In this document: positions 48,673-60,461 of the stretch, one piece after another
How the letters are laid out: the number at the start of each line of letters is the position of its first letter
Numbering within the stretch: the first letter of the stretch is position 1
NCBI GenBank assembly: GCA_024195265.1
Contig: JAJLRJ010000004.1
Span: 36,632,530-36,696,529, forward strand
Length of the DNA stretch: 64,000 bases
From: Dendrophyllia cribrosa
Lineage: Eukaryota > Cnidaria > Anthozoa > Scleractinia > Dendrophylliidae
Direction: 5' to 3'
Notes under the pieces: generated by a model
The model's input: the letters and a program-made list of their open reading frames with translations, nothing else
Databases searched by the model: none
What the model was told of the DNA's origin: nothing
Position numbers and translations under genes: made by a program

Positions 48673-49010
48673 CTAGAAAATATTGAGCTTTTGAAACACA
48701 TGATTGTTTTTCCTTTGGGTTCCTCTTTGTCGGAATTTATTTCCCAGGCATCTTTCCTTGCATGGATATTTGTTTGTTTTTCTCCCCACACCCCTCATCA
48801 TGTTTCTATAAATGTTCCATCCTTTAGGCTTGCCACCTCTGTGTTTATAAATGTTCCATCCTTTAGGCCTGCCACCTCTGTTCACGTGCTTTTCACATGA
48901 TTTCTGCTTGCTGTCACTCAAACACAAGGCGTAATCCATCACGTGGAATACATATGTCTGTTCCACGACACCGTGAAACAAGTATGCGCCAGGCCCGTCC
49001 GCGTATATCC
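48673..49010 (-). CDS. Alkaline phosphatase exon 8: last metal ligand and unusual C-terminal tail
   Basis: Starts [20 protein letters not shown], containing the conserved His. After YALCLSDS the sequence becomes basic, with [13 protein letters not shown] and [13 protein letters not shown] in tandem, and ends QKLNIF. A 39-bp duplication underlies the repeat. The tail could be lineage-specific, or an alternative downstream exon may supply a GPI signal. Confidence 0.85.
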
Positions 49011-52000
49011 CTGTGAAAATATTTGATCACTATGATTAAGAACATCTGGTATATAACTATGCTACATGCATGCTAACTGTACAGTGCAAACGCTCGTAAG
49101 TTACCACAAGACTGGCGACTAAGGGAGGTGGTCTCTGCCCGGGCCAAACGGAAACTAGAGTCGACGAGAGTTCAAACTCTTTTATAGCGGCAATAGTTTT
49201 GTGCCCCGACAAAAGAAGTAATTTGCACAATTTACAAAGAAAAAATCGTCTGCACTGTCGCGCGGGAAGTCCTCCCCACGTGCATCAAGTTTATGCGCGA
49301 GAGGTAATTCTGCCGCGCGTGCCAAGGCTCGAGACTAACTTTTCAGCTTACTAGCTTGGTGGCTAGTGACAGGTTTGAATTCACTAGCCAAAGTAAATTT
49401 TCACTAGCCGGAATTGTACAGGGGGTAGGGGTGGGGGTGGGGGTGGAAATTTAGAGCGATTTAAAGTCATTAGTCCAAATTCTTACCAACATCCTCCGAT
49501 CCATGAGTTTCACTTCTAAGTAAAACTGTCGCCTGTTGACGGTATTCCTTGTCAGCGGTGTCCACATTGCGCAGGTCTGGTCGAGACCCCGTCAGTCCGC
49601 CTGGGCCGTTCGCATAACCAAGAGTGGTATATGTCCTGTTCTGTCTATCCACAGCTAAGCTATTGTCTATCTCCTTTATCAAATCAAATATAGGGTTTCC
49701 ACGCTTCGGGTATCCACCAATTGTGAAGACATGAGAGTGGTCAGCGGTTACGGTTATCAGTGTTTCGTCTGAAGATCCAAGAAAAGTTACTATTTTTAGC
49801 GACTACATATTTTAGCACTATCAGTGAGTTCCTTAGCCCCCTATGCAGACGTTTTCTGGGTAGTCACTGAGATTGCGTGACGTACTGAGAAGGATTACGT
49901 TGAAACCTTCCGGAGTCTATGGAAATACTGAAAAGGGTCCGGTAAATAATTTTTTAAAACCATAAAAATACTTAGAAAAAAATTCAAAATTCATTTAATT
50001 TGTCTTTAAGGTGTAGAACAGTCTTCACTTGAGTGTCGTTAAACCCAAACCAAAGTAATAACTCTGGCCAATCACAACATACAATCCAATGAACCAATCA
50101 GAACTCGAAGTAAATACATGTCAGCGGCTCCCAGAGTCAATTATGGAGACATGTACACGTAGTGTAGTTCTAACTTTTGAGTCTGCAGACGAAATCTCAT
50201 GGTGTGACCATTCAAATGAAACCTCCTCGGCAGTACTTTCGCATGGTACCATTTGTTTTTCGATATTCTACAAAATGAAGTTTAGAATGTTTCGTGAATT
50301 TTGACTTTTGGCACTCCTGGGAGTTAAGGGTTAAGCGCAAGAAACGCGTACAGGGACGTTACAATATTGGTTTGGGTTTTACTTCTGATTGGCAGAAAGT
50401 GGCGCGACAATTTTTAGGATGAAAGTGGACCTCTACTTGAAATATTGGCCATTTTTTATTCTTCACTTATCTTTTGGAAAAATGGGCAAAATCACATAAT
50501 CCTTTCTTTCTTCTTTAGAGTAATCACTAAAATTTTTTCCTTGGTGTTTTAAGACAATTTCTTGTTCGAGTAACTCCTCGTGACATTGCCACTTCAAGGC
50601 CAGCGATTTAACGATAACCATCAATCGTATGGAAAATAGCCTATAGAGGTTTTGCACGGCAGCTATGTTGCATAGCAGGAACAATAGATTCTTTTCCCTA
50701 TGGGAAAGAATGTTCTTTCTAATGCAAAACATTTTCGTTGTTCCTGCCGTGCAACATGGCTGCCGTGCAACATGGCTGCCGTGCAAAACCTATATAGAAT
50801 GTTGTGACCAATAACAGTTGACAAGATCCGATATGCGAAAATATTTACCTTTGTTTACAATTTGCAAAGCCTTAGCAACCGCTTTATTCATAGCAACTGC
50901 GTCATTGAGAGCTTTAACAGCCTTGCCAGCATGGTGCCCGTGATCAATGCGCCCAGCTGAGAACAGAAAGAAAGGAACATAAAATTAGACTGATAGTAGT
51001 TGTGGTGGAAGTAGAGAGACAGGGTGAGGGGAGGGGGGGGGGGGGGGGGGGGGGGGGAAGAGAAGTTTGTTTTAATTTTTGTTGTCATTGCCAGTTTGAG
51101 CTGTTAGCTGAAGTTCCATTTTCGCCGCTTACTCGGGTCCTCTCAAGGTTCCCGAAAATTGGCTGGTAATCGAACACACGTAAGCAGTGTCATTTTTGTT
51201 TTCACAAAACCCCTCTATTTCAAATCTAGTTCTTCAAGCCTTTGTTTGGACTTCTAAACAAGCTTTTAGCCGGATCAAGCTGGTCACAAGTACATCTGTG
51301 TAAAAAATGCGTGTCACTATTCCATTAAAACAATCCACTCCCCCACCACCACCCGCTCCTCATTCGTTTCGTCAATCCGTGAGGGCCTGGGGCAGGTAAA
51401 GGAAGTGTCATGAAATATTAGCAGCCACCTGACAAATCTTTTAATTATGTTAACAAACCTTCGACTAACAGGAAGTAGCCTTTGGGGTTTTTCTGCAGTA
51501 TTTGGATGGCTTTCTCGGTCATTTCTTCAATTGACGGTTCGCCGGCCGGGTCATCAGCTCGGTCCACTTCGTACTTCATGTGTGAGCGTTCAAAGAGTCC
51601 TACAAGAGACAGAAAAGAAAGAACAGGTACGTTAGAATTATCAAATTTCTAGTAACTGGATCACGCGCTAGTCTAAAAGTGAACGAGACATAATTATGCA
51701 TTTGTCTTAGACAGTAAGTTGTAATTTGTTGCAAGCCTAGTGCAGATCAAGTTACGTCTACTGGGATTGCTTCGGCACCAGTCTCTCTCCTCCACAGATG
51801 ACTGGCTGGAAAATAAGAAACCTTTGAACTTAAAGGGTCACATAGCGAACAAATAAAACGCACTGCTACTTTTATGGATCTCTTCTTAAGAGATGCTCGT
51901 GTCAGAATTATCTTGAATTGTAAATAAACAAACTGATCACGAATGCAACGACAACGCAGGAACTACGGTCTAACTAAGAGCTGCAGATATATTGCTCCAC

Positions 52001-55000
52001 GGCAGCCCAAGCTTATTATGTGATGTTTACGCAACGAACGATTTGTAGACTTTGTATGGGAAATCCATTTTAGTCTTATATATGCTAAAATAAAGCTTTA
52101 ATGTGGAAATAAACTTCACTTACCTCAACATTGTGTTTTCGTTGTGTCTTGTATGCAATTTGGGCGCAAATAATGTCCATTTTAGACGGTTTTGTGGCTT
52201 ACGAGTTTTTGCGATGTCGTTTCCATTAATAAAAATAAATAATAATAAATAATGGAAACGACAACGACAAAAACAACAACGAACGAAACGACAAAAACGA
52301 CGAAACGACAACCAACGACATTGCAAAAACTCGTAAGCCACAAAACCGTCTAAAATGGACATTATTTGCGCCCAAATTGCATACAAGACACAACGAAAAC
52401 ACAATGTTGAGGTAAGTGAAGTTTATTTCCACATTAAAGCTTTATTTTAGCATATATAAGACTAATTAAAAATGGATTTCCCATACAAAGTCTACAAATC
52501 GTTCGTTGCGTAAACATCACATAATAAGCTTGGGCTGCCTGTGATTGCTCAATCTTCGTTAACAGTGAAAACTAGTCTTCTTTTGATCATGGCCATACCA
52601 AAAGAAAAACACGGTTCCTTTAATTTAAATTTTAAAAATACTCGATCATTCATGCAATGTAATACATTAATATTACACGAATACAAACATAACGCATACT
52701 GTTATAATACATGAGTATCATAAATCCAAAAAGTGAGGTGAGTGCAGGCGCAACTGATCAACAAGAAGATTGCAATCTACACAATTTCCCTTGCGCCTGC
52801 ACTAACTTCCCTTTAAGCTGAGAAAAGAACCGCCAGTCTTCGCTGCGTTTTTCTTTCCTTCTCTTCTTTCATTTTAAACAATTTAATTTTATCTTTTATC
52901 TAGCTAGCATAGCGTAATTTGGTGCATTTAAGAAGTTTTGAATCAGTCCACGTACCTAGCACATGATCGACGTTCTGTACATCAATCTGGTCAAACTGGT
53001 TTTTGTTCCACACGTACTTCGAGTTATAGTATTTGTCGACCCACTCTTGAATCAAGTCTCTGCCGTCCAGTCTCTCTCCTTTTCTATCCGGGTATTCAGG
53101 GTCTGTCTGATTGTTATGCATGAGTTCCCTGCGGCCCCCCGCGAACACAACCTCCATTCCATCACCATAGGGGAACTCGACAAGTTGCAAAGCTATGAAA
53201 CAAAAACAATTAATTATCTCAGTTAGAGCACTTTTCGCCGCCACCTGGTTAGCGCGCCATTATTTGTGTCGTCACGTAAGGAACGTTACGTGACGACACA
53301 AATATGCTTGTCTAAGAAATATTAATCTCGTTCGAATATGTTTCAATTTGTTTACAGGATAGTTTTCGTACTTTTAAAACTGTTCAAAGTCAAGATAGGC
53401 TAAGCGTTACACGTAAAAGAAGGAAGGGGGATCTGACCTTTCCAGCTTGAGAAACTTTTTGTAGAAGTCTACACATAGTCGTAGGAATCAAGAAGTACTT
53501 CACGGGGAGGCTGAGAAATGATTTCTAATAACAAGCGTAGGATAGAGCAGTTTTCAATTGAGTGTGAAAAGTAATTAAACAAATGCTTAATTACTACGCT
53601 TTGTGATTGGCTAAAAAATCTCGCGTCACTTTCTCGACCAATCAGAAGTAAAACCAAAACCAATCGTGACTTGCTCACACGCGTTTTCCCGCGCTTGGCG
53701 CCGCCGACATGTAATTGCTTCGAGGTCTGATTGGTTCATTGGATTGTTTACAACTGTTGTGATTGGTCAGAGTAATTACTTTGGTTTTGGTTTCACACAC
53801 TCAATTGAAAACTGCTCTAACTGCTTTAATGTAATCAAATACCAATGTCCTTGCACATGGACCCATCATCCTTTGCTCTCCTTTCTTTGTCCCTGTCACT
53901 CTCCCAGCTGCGGTCAGCTGAGTTCGCATACGCGCTCGCGGGTGTTGCGTGTGTGACTCGCGTGGTGGTCACGATTCCCGTAGACATTCCAGCCTCCTCA
54001 GCAAGCATAAGAATGGAAGCTACTTTACTTTGTTCGGTAAATGAGGCGCAGTAAGACCTATTTACACTGGTGTCTACACCGAGGACCCCTAGGAAAAATG
54101 AAAGAAACAAGAAGAAAATATACCAACGCCATTAATGTCTAGACTCCTTAGAAGGCAATTGAAAAGAAGCGAAATAGTTCAACTTAACTGAGAAAGAATT
54201 AGGCTTCCGTAAAAAACTGGGACCCAAAGAAGCAGAACGATTCATAAATTTAACAAATAGCGTAACGTCTTCGTGATACAGATAATTTACAGCCTTTTTG
54301 GCGATCTTCCAAGTTTTAGCTGACGTCCGATCTCATCCTCAAATGTGAATGTAAAGCGCCACGAGGCACGTGATATCTGCGCTATATAAGTCCCTTCCTT
54401 TTTCTTTTTTCTTTGGTGGGGCTCCTGAGCGCTCCAAGGACCTACTCTTTGGGACCCTGAGACCTGGCCGTTTGCCGTTTGCGTGTTACACCTACTGGAC
54501 GCGTTAGTTTTAGATGTCGTTACTTTCCGCTGTGACAACTTACCGCTGTTGGTTTTTATTCCGTTCATGAGGGCCGTCGCAGAGCTCGCAGAATCTGTTC
54601 CCTGCTCATCAACCGCGTACGTTTTAGCCTGAGCTGACCAAGGAAACACTTCCCAACTTAGCACATGCTCCTCCCCCATGTTCCCCTTCAGCTGTCCGTC
54701 CAGAAACCGTGCAGCGGTGATAGTGGTGATTCCCATTCCATCGCCAACGAACAAAATCGCGCTCTTGGCAGTGTTGGTGTTTGCTTTTAATCTTAGATTA
54801 TCCTGGACGAGCTTCACACCAGCTTTATACCATTCATTGTTGTCTTGATTTTGAAAGATGTCACCGCAGCCACTGTTGACACCTAAGGAGATAAAAAGGG
54901 GCAGTACGCAACTCTTACAAGGTCTTCTACGATTTGCTGAGTAAACAATAGAACAAACAACACAACAATGGACCCTAGACCTGAAAACAATAGAGCTGCG

Positions 55001-58000
55001 TGATACCCAGGTCCAATGAAATTAAAGGTTGTTAAGAGCTGCGTATCTGGATAAAAATGAAACCATTCAAAGGCGCTCATGATGTCACCATTTCTTGTCA
55101 GTTACTTTCAAAAGACATATTTATATCAGTCGAAACCCAACAATAATGGTCCAGTTTTGTTTAAACTGAATTATTCTACTAGTGCTCTAAGAGAAAAATA
55201 AGCGGTCTTGAGCTGCAGATGGTCAGGATGGAAATGGTTGCTACTTGACGTCATTGTCAGTTGACATTCTGTCTATTAGCATTTGAATTTACGCAGAGAA
55301 GGCATTGTGCTAAATACGAATTGACTTCAAAAGTTGAAAGAGCTTGTTAAACTTAGTAATCCATCCAATTTTTAGCTCTTTTTAAGTAATGTTTAAGGAA
55401 AGTCAGCTATCAAAAATGTTTGGCTGGCAAAAGCGTTATTTAGCCAACATTTTTTGTAAAATTTCGAGTTTTTAACTGACAATATTGCACGAAGAGAGCA
55501 TTGAGCATTCAGCTGATTACTATCGATATTTACACATCAAGGTAGTTACAATACTGTACAATACAATATACTTAATTTCAGTGACAATGCAACTAGAATA
55601 GAAACTTACGGTAAAAATGACAATGCAAAAAAATAGAATGAAAGCGTCAGAATATAGAACAGACAATATCCATCAAAAAAATCCTTAAACACATCCACTC
55701 TGAAACAGAACTTATTCTCAACTACAGGCACAATATATATTAAACATTAATCAACCATATCTAGCAATTATGCTTGTCCGCTTCTCAAAAAGTGGTCAGG
55801 CGGTCTGTGGACCCAAGATGCGGCTCGTCCCTAAAATTTCGCACAAAGAAACTAGAATACCTAAAACATACCCATGTATATTTTTAGGACCCAGAAACCC
55901 CTTTTTACTTAAATTGAGGTACAGTAAGCTTACGACCCAAATGACACCCTATTTTGACAAGCGTCGATCACATTTTGGCCGCTATTTCTCACATTATGTT
56001 ACTCTCACGAAATCTCCTCTTCTTTATTGTCAGTCTATTGTAGTGGTAAGAATAGGTTTGCGATACAAATCGGAAAAACTCGGAACAAAAAATTAAACTC
56101 AACTAACCATCCTCATGCAAAGATGTCATGATCGCCATTTTATGACGTCACACTGTTGTTTCGGGAATAGTAGAAAAAATTATTTTGTGCTGTTCCGGAA
56201 TAAATGTAATTGTAAATCACTTCTGTCGTTGTCGCGTTAAATATTCTACGTAGTATCAGCCTTGCTCTGTACTGTGATTTAATCTCTATGTATGGCTGAC
56301 TAGATCTTCTCCAGATCCTACGTACACCAGCAGCATATTCGTTCGCGGTCCTTAGCTTCTTATTTAATTGTCATAGCCATCGTCATAGCATGCACTGTAA
56401 ATCATAAGTCTCCCAGTACAAGATTTACATGAGGCGTAAAATCAATCAACTCAAAAGATCCAGATGTAAAATTAGTGGGCGGGAAGAAAAGATCCTAGGA
56501 CGATTTTATTCCCATCCTTTCTCAAAGGACCTTTGATGCGTAAAGCAAATGGTCGCATATTATATATAAAGCAATTACGACTTCCCATTCTCATCTCAAT
56601 TAAACTATTTTTGTAACAATAGACGTAATCGATCACCTTTTTATATCGACTTTCCCCATGTATATTATATTGTGGCCTTATATTGTTTTATTACTAATAA
56701 TATCTTATGCCAGAAAAAGTCTAGTTTGGCCAGCCGGATATATTGTACTAAATTATTTTATAAATATACGTTGCATCAATCGATATGGAAAGACGTCAAG
56801 ATGGCCATTTCTTGACGTCACACCGATTGTTTCGGGTCGACGCGAGGATAGTAAAAAAATAACTATCACTGAACTGATTACCATTAGGAACAATCCGAAA
56901 CATTAGATTTTTTTGAAGAGGTGGGGGAGGTGATATTGTCTGTGCTCCACATCATTTCCTCTATCTGTGTCGCTGCTGGAATTGATGTCGGCCTTTCGCA
57001 GTAACAGGATATTTTTTCCAGCGAGTTGGCTTACAAGATATCTTTTTTACAAAATCACCCAGCCCCCTCTCAGAATTAAACTGGTCGTTCCTTTATTCCG
57101 AAACAGTCCCAAAATAATACATTCTTTCTCGTAACTCCTCCCAAGTATTGAAACACCGTATTAAGTACACGATTAACACAAGCCGTGAAATCAATTAACG
57201 CAAAGCACCCACATGAAGATTCTTGGGTGGGAAAAAACTAGAATACGAGGTTTTTCTCAACGTTTCTAGTTTTTCTTCGGTCCGTAAAGCCAGAAAATCA
57301 CATTTTTACATTACATTACATCCCGGGTTACATCATCAAACAGCGAAAAGTGGGTTGAACGAGGCAAAAAAAGATTTCACCACATTTTTTGGTAATTTGC
57401 ATGACACATCCAAACCTCCTTTACGGCAGTGATTTCCTTAATAAGACTGAGCAAATACCCTTGAAACTGACACGATATAAATAGAACGTGAGGACATAGT
57501 ATTGCGACATTCTCCGGCCATGTACCGATTATATTGTAGCCTTATATTGTTTTATTACTAATAACATCTTGTACCTGAAGAAGGCTGGTTTCATCAGCTG
57601 ATTTATATTATTCGACATAGCATTCTAGAGTGCACAATACGCATTAAAACGAGTGCAAATATGACACGTAATTACACTCTTCTGACCGCGCGCTAAGAGA
57701 AACACTTTCAAAAACTTAGATTTATAAGAAAATGACTGTCGTCAGGAGCTTACATGTATAACCCCCAGGCTTCTGCTGTCGTATAGTAAACCATTTTTTC
57801 AGCGGAAAAGTTGTGTATCTCGCTCCAGGGGACGGGAAGGAGAAGACCCTGGGAACGAGGTTGTAAGAAACTACGTTGGTCTAATAGCCTGTGAACAGGC
57901 TTCTTTTTGGGGAATTGGGTTGGATTAAAATCGGCGAGCAAAGCGAGGGCTGGAGAAGAGGGAAGGGGTCGCGCTCGGCTCGCTTCGCTCGCCAATTCCC

Positions 58001-59787
58001 CAAAAAGAAGCCTGTTGACAGGCTAACGTCTAAACAAGGGCCATGATACACTAGTCAGTGCAACACTTGTTGATCAACAGACGTTGCGACGACCGTTCAA
58101 CAAATGTTCGGTGTATCATCGGTAAAGTAAACCATTCAACACGTTGAACGTTGTTGAACGATGTCATTCAATCGTTTCGAAATGTTGAATAAGATTTCTA
58201 GTATTCATTCAACAGCGCAACATCGTTCAACATGATCAGTTCTATTTCTTTATAGTTTATCCCCTCCTCAGGTACACTGGATACAAAAATACACCATGCG
58301 TGCATGTGAATCAACGCAGTGCCGATATATATTGCTCTTCAGCAGTGTAGATTATATTGTATTTATGTGGATGTTATGGTAGATTTGCAGAAAAAATACT
58401 CCATGCGTGATCCGCGTGGATCAACAAAGGATATTTGATATAATCAACAGCACAGATTATATAATTATATTTATATGGGTTATTTGGTACATTTAACTGA
58501 GCCATAATATCTTCTCATGACCGTGTTTCCTCCTGTACTGTCCGTAAAAAAATTCATTTGCGAACTGAACGTTTTATAGAGAAGGCATTTTAGGCGTCAG
58601 CGTTTTATAGCGAAGGTAAAATAAACTATACGGCAATGTATAAAAAAATACATAGACAAACGGTCACTGAGTCAACTTGCTTTATGTAATGTGGTTTTAG
58701 TTGTTGACTATGAAGGCGTGATTATTCTAATAAAACCTATAGAGCCAACTTCCCTGTGATGCTATTTGTTTCCTTCCATCTTCCGTTTTTTTTTTTTTGT
58801 GCAATGGAATATGGGATGGACAATGCTCCGGCTGATATTTGATCGAGTTTTTATGCTTACGGTCAGGAGCTTGCTTAATTATCTTGAAATAACTACAGCA
58901 AATTAATTTGCTCCAAGAAACTGAAATATAAGTTAACAATTATTATGCGGGATCTTACAAACAACATGACCGCGACGCACGCGCATCGACAGCAAATGCA
59001 GTCTTAGTACAAACGCGTATCAAAATCGCAACAAAGTAAACAGTGGAAATTTCGCTAACCTTTTTCATAATTGGTCGCCACATTACAATCTTTAGGGTAA
59101 TGTAAGATCCACAGACGAAAAAACGAAGATCATAACATCGATTATCCTGCTTCTGATTCATTCAGTTTTAATGTCGCTAAGACTATTTTGTAAAGGTGGC
59201 CGTAAGTAGAGCTGTCCGCTTAAAGAGGGTCCGCTTAGAGAACTTCGATCGATATAGAACTAAAGGGCATCGAGTGCCCCAACATATACGTACAATTAAA
59301 CTAGTTAGTCAGAAGAGCATACTTATCCCCAAACTACTTGTTCTGTTTTGCTATCAGTAGAAGCGTTTATCCAATTTAGTTGTATATTTGGTGACATTTG
59401 GTAATATAACATGGGAATCAAGTGCAAGCCGCGAAATTTTGATATATCGGCGGGACACGCACTGTTCCTTTAACCTTTCCCTCCCAGAGTCAATTATGGA
59501 GACATGTAGTGTAGTTCTAACTTTTGAGTCTATTGATGAAATCCTATGGTGTGACTATTCAAATGAAACCTCTTCGGCAGTACTTTTGCACGGGATTTTT
59601 CTTGAATTTTGTTTTGGGATCTCTTGGGAGTGAAAGGGTTTGCACAGTTATTGATCAGTAAAGTGATTACACCAAGACCAAACAACATTTTCTTACCTTG
59701 CATTGTCGATAATCCCAAAGCATTTCGCTCAGTAACTACAGCTGTGAGAAGCACAGTTAGAAACCTTACTGCTACAAAACGTTTCAT
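48673..59787 (-). CDS. Secreted alkaline phosphatase, eight exons, 593 aa
   Basis: Exons 59787-59697, 54882-54544, 54088-53843, 53192-52956, 51599-51459, 50956-50849, 49768-49487 and 49010-48673 all join in phase 1 to 594 codons. Residues 1-25 ([18 protein letters not shown]...) are a signal peptide. Catalytic features are intact: Asp78 (FVGDGMG), Ser128 (TDSASS), THAT 189-192, Glu351, Asp356-His360 (RIDHGHH), Asp397-His398 (TADHSH) and His494 (YLFHG). It should hydrolyse phosphomonoesters outside the cell with Zn/Mg. The last exon has no hydrophobic GPI tail; instead there is a basic tail with a 13-residue duplication (526-538, 539-551). Tissue-nonspecific relatives promote mineralisation in vertebrates; a role in coral calcification is inference. 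Confidence 0.93.
50020..50410. mobile_element. Diverged MITE of the 53544 family split by an 88-bp-family element
   Basis: CAATGAACCAATCAGAACTC on the left and TTTTACTTCTGATTGGCAGA on the right match parts of the 53544-53818 element. The middle (50130-50335) is a single copy of the 88-bp family. Confidence 0.55.
50642..50796. mobile_element. MITE with GAGGTTTTGCACGGCAGC ends
   Basis: Left 50642-50672 and right about 50745-50796 are inverted; the right end contains about three tandem copies of CATGGCTGCCGTGCAA. Confidence 0.75.
51029..51057. repeat. G run
   Basis: Near-pure poly-G in alkaline phosphatase intron 5 (between exons 5 and 6). Confidence 0.85.
52001..52539. repeat. Large fold-back element, arms about 220 bp
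   Basis: 52001-52219 and 52316-52539 are nearly perfect inverted repeats around a loop of about 97 bp. Outer end GGCAGCCCAAGCTTATTATG; inner end CGAGTTTTTGCGATGTCG. The loop-proximal part has CGACAAAAACGACGAAACG-type repeats. It lies in the alkaline phosphatase intron between exons 4 and 5. Confidence 0.9.
53261..53304. repeat. Perfect 19-bp hairpin
   Basis: TATTTGTGTCGTCACGTAA at 53261-53279 and its exact complement at 53286-53304, with a 6-base loop. Confidence 0.85.
53544..53818. mobile_element. 275-bp MITE with AGAGCAGTTTTCAATTGAG ends
   Basis: Perfect inverted ends (53544-53566 and 53796-53818). The interior has repeated GATTGGY/CCAATC boxes. Inserted just 3' of alkaline phosphatase exon 3. 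Confidence 0.85.
54544..54882 (-). CDS. Alkaline phosphatase exon 2: nucleophile and first metal site
   Basis: Carries [18 protein letters not shown] and the nucleophile segment [17 protein letters not shown]. The reading frame continues past the donor (AGCG/GTAAGTTG) only as intron sequence. Confidence 0.93.
54906..55044 (-). mobile_element. 139-bp MITE, copy A
   Basis: Ends ACGCAACTCTTACAA and TTGTTAAGAGCTGCGT. Same length as the copy at 61731-61869. Confidence 0.8.
56100..57620. repeat. Old direct duplication in alkaline phosphatase intron 1
   Basis: Three landmarks recur in the same order: GTCATGATCGCC / GTCAAGATGGCC (56127 / 56797), AAATCAATCAACTCAAAAG / AAATCAATTAACGCAAAGC (56440 / 57190), and CTTATATTGTTTTATTACTA (56677 / 57541). 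Divergence is high. Confidence 0.55.
57885..58024. mobile_element. MITE with TAGCCTGTGAACAGGC ends
   Basis: Arms TAGCCTGTGAACAGGCTTCT and complement flank TTTTTGGGGAATT pairs; the interior is GCGAGCAAAGCGAGG-like. Related ends at 28707, 33300-33355 and 63779. Confidence 0.8.
58035..58260. repeat. GTTCAAC-rich inverted/direct repeat cluster
   Basis: Many copies of GTTGAAC/GTTCAAC around GATACACTAG...GGTGTATCATC. Probably a MITE of the ATGATACAC end type. Confidence 0.5.
58261..59467. other. Alkaline phosphatase intron 1, dispersed repeat pieces only
   Basis: Contains the GGAGCTTGCT dispersed repeat (58830-58900) and a TGTCCGCTTAAAGAGGGTCC transposon end (59209-59240). Confidence 0.4.
59468..59640 (+). 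mobile_element. 88-bp-family MITE, single copy
   Basis: TAACCTTTCCCTCCCAGAGT left end and TCTCTTGGGAGTGAAAGGGT right end are inverted; the 88-bp core is partly deleted. Confidence 0.75.
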
Positions 59788-59832
59788 GGCGAGTTTTATG
59801 TACGACTGGAAAGCACGCTTTGTCCGGATTCT

Positions 59833-59839
59833 CTTTATA
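59833..59839 (-). promoter_or_regulatory. TATA box of the alkaline phosphatase gene
   Basis: TATAAAG on the minus strand, about 46 nt upstream of the ATG, implying a very short 5' UTR. Confidence 0.6.
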
Positions 59840-60461
59840 CTGTTGTCTCTGTCAAAAACTCATTTATTATAACCAGGAAATGCCTAAGTATCACAAGTGT
59901 TTGCATAATTGAATTCAACTTAAAGTATTGTGTCAGAAAGACCTTGTAAATGGTCATTAAAAATATAAAGCTGCCACGCCATTTCGATTGGCAAATCACA
60001 CTTGACTATTCCGTGTTTGTCTATACAGCTAGAAAATGCTCTCTGCGATCAAGCGTCCCTTCATGTCGGAGCGAAAGTCAGTGTTTGCGCGGGGAGGGCG
60101 TAAAAAAGGTTCGAAAAAAAGGGCCGTCTGCCGTGCAGCAGGTTAGGAAATCCTTCTTCGATCAAGTAAAAAATGTGACATATATTGAAATATTATTAAA
60201 TATATAGGATTTTGTAATGTATAAACTCCTTACTGTCTTCAGAGAAAAATAACAGTGAATAACAAATATACAATTTATTCCGAATTGTTTATGTTCAAGC
60301 ACATAGTTGAAAATTTGAACTAGCTCATCCTTGCCACTCCCGACAACCAAAAACGAGATGCATTTAAATTCAATGAAAGTTTCATGTATAGGATAGGCAT
60401 ATAATATAATGCATTTAATATGCCCTGGTCTGTGGACCAATATATGCGGTTTCAATTTCGG

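Noticed and set aside
52120..52432. Minus-strand frames of 68-94 codons with hydrophobic segments
   Set aside because: They lie in the arms of the large inverted repeat and have no family resemblance.
54883..55080. Hydrophobic 65-codon frame upstream of alkaline phosphatase exon 2
   Set aside because: It is the 139-bp MITE; a similar frame appears in the copy at 44705-44829. The real signal-peptide exon is at 59697-59787.
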